In this document: piece by piece, positions 1-5,400 of the stretch
How positions within the stretch are numbered: the first letter of the stretch is position 1
How the letters are laid out: every line of letters starts with the position of its first letter
Assembly: GCA_946480465.1 (NCBI GenBank)
Contig: CAMLJY010000128.1
Coordinates: 1-10,872, forward strand
Direction: 5' to 3'
From: an uncultured Burkholderiales bacterium
Lineage (GTDB): Bacteria; Pseudomonadota; Gammaproteobacteria; Burkholderiales; Burkholderiaceae
DNA length: 10,872 nt
The notes under the pieces: model-generated
What the model was told of the DNA's origin: nothing
The model's database searches: none
What the model saw: only the letters and a program-made list of their open reading frames with translations
Program-made: the position numbers and the translations under genes

Positions 1-2
1 CC

Positions 3-389
3 GACATGCAGGGCCGGCAGCGTGCGGGCAAGAGCTTCCTAACGCTTGAAGACAGTGACCACGTGCTGCCGCCGGTGCCGGTGCTGCCGGCCCACCGGCA
101 GGTGGCCTGCCTGGCGCTGGATGGCCGCCTGCTGGTCTTCCCGCTCGAGGAGCTGAAGCTGCAGTCCAACGGTGGCAAGGGCCTGACGCTGATGGACGTC
201 GACGACAAGTCGCCGCTGGTCTCGGTGGCCACCTGCGCCGATGCGCTGAAGGTGCTGGGCACCGGCCGTGGCGGCAAGCCGAAGGAAGAAGACCTCAAGG
301 GCGCCGCGCTGGCCGAGCACCAAGGCAAGCGGGCTCGCAAGGGCCGCAAGGTCGAGGGCGTGCAGAAGGTCTTGCGCGTGGTGGCTTGA
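3..389 (+). CDS. parC: DNA topoisomerase IV subunit A, C-terminal end (5' partial)
   Basis: This is the last 128 residues of an open frame that enters from the left edge. ParC is the breakage-reunion subunit that, with ParE, decatenates daughter chromosomes. The visible part belongs to the C-terminal beta-pinwheel that wraps DNA. It shows the blade-type motifs GKSFLTLEDSDHVLPPVPV, ACLALDGRLLVFPLEELK and GGKGLTLMDVDD, then a GTGRGGK segment and a basic tail (KRARKGRK) ending in VQKVLRVVA and TGA. This pattern is typical of betaproteobacterial ParC. The catalytic tyrosine and the winged-helix domain lie outside the window. GyrA is the main alternative, but the short C-terminus with a KRARKGRK tail and no acidic GyrA tail favours ParC. 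The MFS gene follows 61 bp downstream on the same strand, so read-through is possible. Confidence 0.88.
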   Translation, partial: DMQGRQRAGKSFLTLEDSDHVLPPVPVLPAHRQVACLALDGRLLVFPLEELKLQSNGGKGLTLMDVDDKSPLVSVATCADALKVLGTGRGGKPKEEDLKGAALAEHQGKRARKGRKVEGVQKVLRVVA

Positions 390-432
390 GTCCCGCACCA
401 GCGGACGCAGCCCCTCCCGCGGCCACGCCGCC

Positions 433-449
433 GCCGCCCCAGGGGCGGC
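433..449 (+). promoter_or_regulatory. GC hairpin covering the MFS ribosome binding site
   Basis: A perfect 8-bp inverted repeat, GCCGCCCC and GGGGCGGC separated by one A, lies in the 61-bp gap between parC and the MFS gene and ends one base before the MFS ATG. The right arm contains the only Shine-Dalgarno-like run (AGGGG, 441-445). Folding would therefore hide the ribosome site. There is no T-tract, so it is a poor Rho-independent terminator for parC. A regulatory role is inferred; GC-rich DNA produces such repeats by chance fairly often. Confidence 0.3.
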
Positions 450-450
450 C

Positions 451-1680
451 ATGACGCCGGTGTGGAAGCAGCGGGAGTACCTGCTGCTGTGGGGCGCGCA
501 GGTGGTGTCCAACCTGGGCTCCTACGCCACCGGGATCATCTACCCGCTGCTGGTGCTGGCGCTCACGCAGTCGCCGACGCAGGTCGGCATCGTGTCCGCG
601 CTGCGCATCGGCCCTTACCTGCTGTTGAGCCTGCCGGTCGGCGCGCTGATCGACCGCTGGAACCGACGCCGCGTGATGCTGGTGTGCGACGTGGGCCGCG
701 CGCTGGCCGTCGGCAGCCTGCCGCTGGCCCTGGCCGGCGATGCGTTGACGATGGGGCAGGTGTACCTGGTCGCGGTGATCGAGGGCACGCTGATGGTGTT
801 CTTCAACATCGCCGAGACGGCGGCGCTGCCGCGGGTGATCGCAACGGCGCAGCTGCCGCAGGCGGTGGCCCAGAACCAGGTCGGCTTCGCGGCGGCCAGC
901 ATCGTGGGGCCGGCCCTCGGCACCTGGCTGTACGCCGCGCTCGGCAAGGGCTGGCCCTTCGTCGTCAACGCGCTGTGCTTCGCGGCCTCGGCGTCGGCCA
1001 TCTGGCGCCTGCGGGCGCGCTTCGATCCCGCCGCGGCCACCAGGCGTCCAGGCCTGCGGCGCGAGATCGCCGAGGGCCTGCGCTGGCTGTGGAACGACCC
1101 GCTGGTGCGGCGCATGGCGTTGATCTCCGGGGTCAGCAATGGCGTGCAGGCGGCGATCCCGCTGCTGCTGATCGTGCTGGCCCAGGCGCGCGGCGCCACG
1201 GAATCGCAGATCGGGCTGATCTTCAGTCTGGCCGGCCTGGGCGGCATGGTGGGGGCGCTGGTCGGCGGGCAGGCGCAGCGGCGCCTGCGTTTCGGCGCTG
1301 TGATCGTCGGGACGCTGGCGGTGCAGGCGCTGCTGTTTCCGCTGTTCGGCGTGGCATCGGGCGCGTGGACACTGGGCCTGGTGTTCGGCGCGATGCAGTT
1401 CTTCGGGCCGATCTACAACGTGGTGCAGTTCAGCTACCGCATCGCGCGCATCCCGGATGCGCTGCAGGGCCGCGTGAACAGCAGCTTCCGGCTCATCGCC
1501 TTCATACTGAACCCGGTCGGCTCGCTGGTCTGTGGCGTCCTGATCGAGCGCGCCGGCGCGCTGTGGGCGCTGGGCTTCTTCGCCGTGGTGCTGATCGCGC
1601 TGGCCGCCTGCGCGGCGCTGGACCCGGTGATCCGGGACGAAGGCCAAGCCGAGGGCGCCGGCCCTCAGCGCCCAGGCTGA
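451..1680 (+). CDS. MFS exporter, EntS/MFS_3 (DUF894)-like
   Basis: A 409-residue integral inner-membrane protein of the major facilitator superfamily, likely a proton-coupled exporter. Hydrophobic segments are spaced as about 12 helices: roughly residues 10-35, 45-67, 75-95, 102-124, 145-162, 168-186, then a cytoplasmic loop with an amphipathic stretch at 195-220, and 222-245, 253-273, 281-300, 303-325, 345-363 and 368-390. The MFS motif A is visible at residues 64-76 (GALIDRWNRRRVM). The N-terminus, with a short charged stretch and then LLLWGAQVVSNLGSY, and the short basic central loop resemble the EntS enterobactin exporter branch. I chose ATG 451 because it starts just ahead of helix 1 and has AGGGG five bases upstream; the open frame extends further upstream but there reads as non-MFS sequence. 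Its 3' end overlaps the convergent adenylation gene by 16 bp. The substrate is unknown; export of a small peptide-like metabolite or siderophore is only a family-based guess. Confidence 0.85.
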   Translation: MTPVWKQREYLLLWGAQVVSNLGSYATGIIYPLLVLALTQSPTQVGIVSALRIGPYLLLSLPVGALIDRWNRRRVMLVCDVGRALAVGSLPLALAGDALTMGQVYLVAVIEGTLMVFFNIAETAALPRVIATAQLPQAVAQNQVGFAAASIVGPALGTWLYAALGKGWPFVVNALCFAASASAIWRLRARFDPAAATRRPGLRREIAEGLRWLWNDPLVRRMALISGVSNGVQAAIPLLLIVLAQARGATESQIGLIFSLAGLGGMVGALVGGQAQRRLRFGAVIVGTLAVQALLFPLFGVASGAWTLGLVFGAMQFFGPIYNVVQFSYRIARIPDALQGRVNSSFRLIAFILNPVGSLVCGVLIERAGALWALGFFAVVLIALAACAALDPVIRDEGQAEGAGPQRPG

Positions 1681-3242
1681 TCGCCCTCGTCGGACAACGT
1701 GTCACCCGCATCGCGCACGCCCAGGCCGAGCGCGCCGCGGTCGACGCGGCCGGACGGCTTCATGGGCAGCTCGTTGCGGATCACGTAGGCCTGCGGCTGC
1801 ATGTGCTCGGGCAGGCTCGCGATGCAGCTGGCGGCCAGGCGCAGCTTCAGCCGTGCCACGTCGTGGCCTGGGCGCGGCACCACGTGCGCGACCAGCTGCG
1901 CGCCGGCGTCCTTGCCGCGTTCGGCCGCGGCCACGGCGCAATGGGCGACCCCGGGCTCGCGCAGCAGCATGCGTTCCACCTCCGCCGCGTCGACCCAGCG
2001 GCCGTTGATGGTCAGCGGCCGGTCGACGCGGCCCAGGTAATGCCACACGCCTTCCGCGTCCAGGCGGGCGACGTCGCCGGTGCGGAAGTGCCGGCGCCCG
2101 GTGCGCGGGTCGTCCCACCAGTGCGGTGCCAGGTCGCGCACGTCGCCCCAATAACCCGACATCAGCGCGTCGCCGGCCACGCACAGCTCGACCGCGCCGG
2201 GCCCGTAGGCGGAGCCGGCTTCCAGCGGCATGGCCACCAGCTCGATGCCGGGGCGCGGCCGGCCGATCGGTAGCCGTGCCGGCACGGTGTCGGCCCCCGA
2301 CAGCTTGAGCATGGTGCAGACGTTGGTCTCGACTCCGCCGTAGAAGTGGTAGTGCTGCACCGTGGGCGGCAGCGCCTGCTGCAGCTGCGCGAAGGCGCTG
2401 CCGGCGAAGGACTCGCCGGTGGACATCACCAGCCGCAGGGCGGTGGGGGGATGCCGGTCGAGGCCGCCGCGCGCGGCCAGCAGCGACAACACCGTCGGCA
2501 CCGTGTAGAGCCCGGTGATGGCTTCGTCGGCCAGCAGTGCGCCCAGGCCGCCAGGCACGGCGAGGTGCTGGTTGTCCACCAGCACCAGAGTGGCGCCGGC
2601 GGCCAGCGTGGCGTGGATGTCGAACAGTGAGTGTTCGCCGGTGAAGGGCGAGACGCTCGCGATGCGGTCCTGCGGGCCGAGGCCGGTCTCGCGGCCGATC
2701 CAGTCGACGAAGGCGCGTGCGGCGCGATGCGACAGGCACACGCCCTTCGGCGGACCCGAGGTGCCGGCGGTGAAGAGAATGCAGGCCAGGTTGTCGGCGG
2801 CGTCCGCCGCCTCCGGCGTGCCCGGGGTGAGGGCGCCGGGTGGGCGGCAGGCGATCGGCGATGCGAGCCAGGCCGGGGTGAAGCGCAGCGGCACGGCGGC
2901 GGCCTCCGGGGCGTCCGCCTGGTACAGGACCGCGGCGCGCACGTCCAGCACGTCGAGCAGGCGGCGCCGCCGCACCACCGGCCAGCGCATGTCGAAGGGC
3001 ACGCAGGCCGCTCCGACGCTCATGGCGCCGAGCATCGCGGCGATCGTGATGGAGGAACGGTCCAGCAGCAGCGCGATGCGGTCGCCCCGGCCCACGCCGG
3101 CTGCCTGCAGGTGCGCGCCCGCCAGCCGCGCCCGGTGGGCCAGCTGGCCGTAGGTCACGCGCTCCCTGGCGTCGACCACGGCCAGCCGCTCCGGATGGCG
3201 GCGTGCAGCCTCGAAGAAGGGGGTGTGCAGGCAGTCGGGCAT
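1665..3242 (-). CDS. Free-standing NRPS-like adenylation protein (AMP-forming, ANL superfamily)
   Basis: A 525-residue single-domain member of the acyl-CoA synthetase / NRPS adenylation (ANL) family. Such enzymes activate a carboxylic or amino acid with ATP and pass it to a thiol carrier. Core motifs appear in order: A2-like VPFDMRWP (81-88); A3 P-loop LFTAGTSGPPKG (156-167, K166); A4 FDIHATLAAGA (207-217); A5 FYGGVETNVCT (300-310, E305); A7 FRTGD (386-390); A8 LGRVDRPLTINGRWVDAAEVE (403-423, approximate); and A10 PMKPSGRVDRGAL (493-505). D208 aligns with the Asp that binds the alpha-amino group in PheA, favouring an amino-acid substrate. By eye the remaining pocket reads about D-I-T-Y-M-T-F-V-C. 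Oddities: A3 has TAGTSG rather than TSGTTG or TSGSTG, A5 lacks the usual GPTE, and the A10 lysine is R499. No thiolation or condensation domain is attached, and no carrier protein is in the window. The ATG at 3242 lacks a clear Shine-Dalgarno site but gives a normal family N-terminus. Confidence 0.85.
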   Translation of the reverse strand: MPDCLHTPFFEAARRHPERLAVVDARERVTYGQLAHRARLAGAHLQAAGVGRGDRIALLLDRSSITIAAMLGAMSVGAACVPFDMRWPVVRRRRLLDVLDVRAAVLYQADAPEAAAVPLRFTPAWLASPIACRPPGALTPGTPEAADAADNLACILFTAGTSGPPKGVCLSHRAARAFVDWIGRETGLGPQDRIASVSPFTGEHSLFDIHATLAAGATLVLVDNQHLAVPGGLGALLADEAITGLYTVPTVLSLLAARGGLDRHPPTALRLVMSTGESFAGSAFAQLQQALPPTVQHYHFYGGVETNVCTMLKLSGADTVPARLPIGRPRPGIELVAMPLEAGSAYGPGAVELCVAGDALMSGYWGDVRDLAPHWWDDPRTGRRHFRTGDVARLDAEGVWHYLGRVDRPLTINGRWVDAAEVERMLLREPGVAHCAVAAAERGKDAGAQLVAHVVPRPGHDVARLKLRLAASCIASLPEHMQPQAYVIRNELPMKPSGRVDRGALGLGVRDAGDTLSDEGDQPGR

Positions 3243-3271
3243 CGGCGGCGCGGCGTCAAGTCTTGCAAGGG

Positions 3272-3301
3272 TTACAACTCCGCGTCACTAATTCGTATGA
3301 T
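3272..3301 (+). promoter_or_regulatory. Possible sigma70-type promoter for the Kor operon
   Basis: TATGAT at 3296-3301 is the best -10-like hexamer in the gap (five of six matches to TATAAT). An 18-bp spacer separates it from TTACAA at 3272-3277, a weak -35. Transcription from here would give a leader of about 245 nt carrying all the palindromes from 3330 on. A second weak -10-like site, TAGACT, lies at 3433-3438 without a recognisable -35. This assignment is tentative. Confidence 0.3.
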
Positions 3302-3329
3302 GAGCGGCACTCGCGCCGGACTTTAGTGC

Positions 3330-3343
3330 CGGGCTGCAGCCCG
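3330..3343. repeat. 14-bp perfect palindrome CGGGCTGCAGCCCG
   Basis: Perfectly self-complementary 14-mer centred on CTGCAG in the divergent gap. As RNA it would need loop bases from its centre, so it is more plausible as a protein-binding site or a chance GC palindrome than as a hairpin. The stem CCCCTA-GAAG-TAGGGG follows directly at 3349-3364. Confidence 0.4.
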
Positions 3344-3348
3344 CGCGG

Positions 3349-3364
3349 CCCCTAGAAGTAGGGG
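3349..3364 (+). repeat. 6-bp stem with GAAG loop in the Kor leader
   Basis: CCCCTA and TAGGGG form a perfect stem around a four-base GAAG loop. No T-tract follows on either strand, so it does not look like an intrinsic terminator. It could be a leader-RNA structure if transcription starts near 3308. Confidence 0.35.
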
Positions 3365-3379
3365 GCTGTCGGCGCGCAG

Positions 3380-3396
3380 TGCAACCAAGGGTTGCA
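3380..3396. promoter_or_regulatory. Operator-like palindrome TGCAACC-AAG-GGTTGCA
   Basis: Perfect 7-bp arms flank a 3-bp AAG spacer, giving a 17-bp site with the symmetry and spacing expected for a dimeric regulator. It sits about 158 bp upstream of the flavoprotein start. A half-site-like CTTGCAAG lies at 3262-3269 in the same gap. TGCA-containing palindromes are known operators for some regulators of anaerobic aromatic metabolism (BzdR-type), but the resemblance is too short to name a regulator. No regulator gene adjoins the site. Confidence 0.45.
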
Positions 3397-3456
3397 TGGA
3401 TCCTCCAGGAAAACCCCCGTTGCGGCTGGGCGTAGACTCAATCTCACGCCACCAGA

Positions 3457-3469
3457 ACGCCTCAGGCGT
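3457..3469. repeat. 13-bp palindrome ACGCCT-C-AGGCGT
   Basis: Perfect 6-bp arms around one central C in the leader of the Kor operon, about 85 bp before the first start codon. No motif class is recognised. Confidence 0.35.
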
Positions 3470-3542
3470 CGCGCGGGCTTGCCGCCCACCGGGTCCGCCC
3501 TGGTAAGCAGCCTCTCGCCGACGCCGGCGCGGCGCCTTGAAC

Positions 3543-3548
3543 AGGAGA
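3543..3548 (+). promoter_or_regulatory. Ribosome binding site AGGAGA fixing a GTG start
   Basis: AGGAGA ends five bases before GTG 3554. It is the only strong Shine-Dalgarno site in the open upstream part of the frame. It is the reason for choosing the GTG rather than ATG 3392, which has no comparable site and would add 54 residues without family character. Confidence 0.7.
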
Positions 3549-3553
3549 CATTC

Positions 3554-5389
3554 GTGCAGCCGACCCACGTTGCCGACCCCTCGTACTTCCACAAGGTCGT
3601 CGATTGCCAGTGGGCGTGCCCTGCCCACACACCCGTCCCCGAGTACATCCGCCTGATTGCCCAGGGCCGCTACGACGACGCCTACATGGTCAACTGGATG
3701 TCGAACGTCTTCCCCGGCATCCTCGGCCGCACCTGCGACCGGCCCTGCGAACCCGCCTGCCGGCGCGGGCGGGTCGAGGATAAAAACGCTTCCACGCCCG
3801 AGCCAGTGGCCATTTGCCGGCTCAAACGCGTGGCCGCGGACTTCAAGGGGGAGGAAATCCGGGCCATGATCCCGCGCCCGCTGCCCCGGAATGGCAAGCG
3901 CGTGGCGTGCATCGGCGGCGGGCCGGCTTCGCTGACCGTGGCGCGCGACCTGGCGGCGCAGGGCTATGCCGTCACCGTGTTCGAGGGCGAGGCCAAGGCC
4001 GGCGGCTTCATGCGCACGCAGGTGCCGCGCTTCCGGCTGCCGGAAGAAGTCATCGACGAGGAATGCGGCTACATCCTCAACCTGGGCGTGGACTTCCAGG
4101 CCGGGCGCTACGTCAGCTCCATGAAGGCGCTGCTGGCCGAGGGCTGGGACGCGGTGTTCGTGGGCTGCGGCGCACCGCGCGGCCGCGACCTGGACATCCC
4201 GGGGCGGCGCGAGGCGGCGGCCGACATCCACGTCGGCATCGACTGGCTGGCCTCGGTGTTCTTCGGCCACGTGACCGCGGTCAAGAAGCGGGTGATCGTG
4301 CTGGGCGGCGGCAACACCGCGATGGACTGCTGCCGTTCCGCGCGGCGCCTGGGCGCGGATGACGTGAAGGTGATCGTGCGTTCGACCTTCGAGGACATGA
4401 AGGCCTCGCCCTGGGAGAAGGAGGATGCGATGCACGAGGGCATCCCCATCATCCCCAAGCACAGCCCGAAGGCCTTCCTGCACGACGGCAGCGGCAAGCT
4501 CGTCGGCATGCGATTCGAGGTGGTGGAATCCGTCTACGACGCCAAGGGCCGCCGCACGCTGAAGCCCACCGGGCAGGAGGTGGACTTCGACTGCGACGAA
4601 GTGCTGGTGGCCGTCGGGCAGGAGAACGCCTTCCCCTGGATCGAACGCGACTGCGGCCTGGCCTTCGACGAATGGGGCATGCCGAAGGTGGATCCGGTGA
4701 GCTTCCAGTCCTCGCTGCCGCACGTCTTCTTCGGTGGTGATGCGGCCTTCGGTCCCAAGAACATCATCACGGCGGTGGCGCACGGACACGAGGCCGCGGT
4801 CTCCATCGACCGCCTGCTGCACGGCGAGCCGGTGACGCAGCGGCCGCCGCCGCACGTCAACCTGATGTCGCAGAAGATGGGCATCCACGAGTGGAGCTAC
4901 GACAACGCGGTGTCCGACGACCCGCGCTTCAAGGTGCCCTGGATCGCGGCCGAGAAGGCGCTGAAGAGCATCAAGGTGGAGGTGGAACTGGGGTTCGACC
5001 TGCCCACGGCCTTCAAGGAAGCCCAGCGCTGCCTGAACTGCGACGTGCAGACGGTGTTCACCGACAAGCTCTGCATCGAGTGCGACGCCTGCGTCGACAT
5101 CTGCCCGATGGACTGCATCAGCTTCACCGCCAATGGCGACGAGGCCGAGCTGCGCCAGCGCCTGAAAGCACCGGCCACGAACCTGGCGCAGGACCTCTAC
5201 GTGAGCGTGCCCTTGAAGACTTCGCGGGTGATGGTGAAGGACGAGGACGTCTGCCTGCACTGCGGCCTGTGCGCCGAGCGCTGCCCCACCGGGGCCTGGG
5301 ACATGCAGAAGTTCCTGCTCAGCACCACCAAGGCCGGCCCGGCGTGCCGCGATTCCAAGCCGGCGGTGCGCGCCGAAACCCACGCATAG
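3554..5389 (+). CDS. NAD(P)H-ferredoxin/2-oxoacid oxidoreductase flavoprotein with fused 2[4Fe-4S] domain (KorC-like)
   Basis: A 611-residue cytoplasmic flavoprotein of the GltD/NfnB-like family with an added ferredoxin domain. Domains in order: an N-terminal Fe-S domain with C18, C22 and the CDRPCEPAC motif (C61, C65, C69, after FPGILGRT); FAD-binding CIGGGPASL (119-127) with E144 closing the next strand; NAD(P)-binding VLGGGNTAMD (249-258); a second FAD motif FFGGDAAFGPKNIITAVAHG (392-411); CLNC (493-496); and two ferredoxin motifs, CIECDACVDIC (C507, C510, C513, C517, then P) and CLHCGLCAERC (C567, C570, C573, C577, then P), separated by about 50 residues. The expected role is to move electrons between NAD(P)(H) and the KorAB subunits, with the fused domain replacing free ferredoxin. 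The start is GTG with AGGAGA upstream. Its stop overlaps the AGGAG of korA, and korA begins 11 bases later, so the genes are almost certainly co-transcribed. It corresponds by position and architecture to the third component described with korAB in Thauera; NADP versus NAD preference cannot be read from the sequence. Confidence 0.85.
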   Translation: MQPTHVADPSYFHKVVDCQWACPAHTPVPEYIRLIAQGRYDDAYMVNWMSNVFPGILGRTCDRPCEPACRRGRVEDKNASTPEPVAICRLKRVAADFKGEEIRAMIPRPLPRNGKRVACIGGGPASLTVARDLAAQGYAVTVFEGEAKAGGFMRTQVPRFRLPEEVIDEECGYILNLGVDFQAGRYVSSMKALLAEGWDAVFVGCGAPRGRDLDIPGRREAAADIHVGIDWLASVFFGHVTAVKKRVIVLGGGNTAMDCCRSARRLGADDVKVIVRSTFEDMKASPWEKEDAMHEGIPIIPKHSPKAFLHDGSGKLVGMRFEVVESVYDAKGRRTLKPTGQEVDFDCDEVLVAVGQENAFPWIERDCGLAFDEWGMPKVDPVSFQSSLPHVFFGGDAAFGPKNIITAVAHGHEAAVSIDRLLHGEPVTQRPPPHVNLMSQKMGIHEWSYDNAVSDDPRFKVPWIAAEKALKSIKVEVELGFDLPTAFKEAQRCLNCDVQTVFTDKLCIECDACVDICPMDCISFTANGDEAELRQRLKAPATNLAQDLYVSVPLKTSRVMVKDEDVCLHCGLCAERCPTGAWDMQKFLLSTTKAGPACRDSKPAVRAETHA

Positions 5390-5400
5390 GAGCAAAGGCG

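Larger units (their letters stand above)
3243..3553. other. Divergent intergenic region with clustered palindromes
   Basis: 311 bp lie between the adenylation gene (leftward) and the Kor operon (rightward), the largest non-coding gap in the window. It is locally less GC-rich at 3262-3300 and again near 3380-3440. It contains CTTGCAAG at 3262-3269, a 14-bp perfect palindrome at 3330-3343, a stem at 3349-3364, a 7+7 bp operator-like palindrome at 3380-3396 and a 6+6 bp palindrome at 3457-3469. The reading frame of the flavoprotein is open back to 3392, but that stretch reads as arbitrary sequence (RRLNLTPPERLRRRAGLPP) and I treat it as leader. It presumably carries the promoters of both divergent units. 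Confidence 0.6.

Noticed and set aside
462..2273. A 603-codon plus-strand open frame crossing the MFS and adenylation genes
   Set aside because: It runs out of frame through two convincing genes on opposite strands and has Arg/Gly/Ala-rich low-information composition.
3300..3330. A sigma54 (-24/-12) promoter near CGGCACTCGCG
   Set aside because: The GG dinucleotide is not followed by TTGC-type bases at the required spacing.
3349..3364. An intrinsic terminator at the CCCCTA/TAGGGG stem
   Set aside because: There is no T-tract on either strand and no gene ends nearby; both flanking genes start from this gap.
3392..3553. An N-terminal extension of the flavoprotein from ATG 3392
   Set aside because: The 54 extra residues lack family similarity and ATG 3392 lacks a ribosome site, whereas GTG 3554 has AGGAGA at proper spacing and starts near the conserved Cys motif.
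3323..5395. A 690-codon open frame on the minus strand opposite the flavoprotein gene
   Set aside because: It is rich in His, Arg and Ala with no domain motifs, and it mirrors the flavoprotein codons. It is a GC-bias shadow; the plus strand has clear FAD, NAD(P) and Fe-S motifs.
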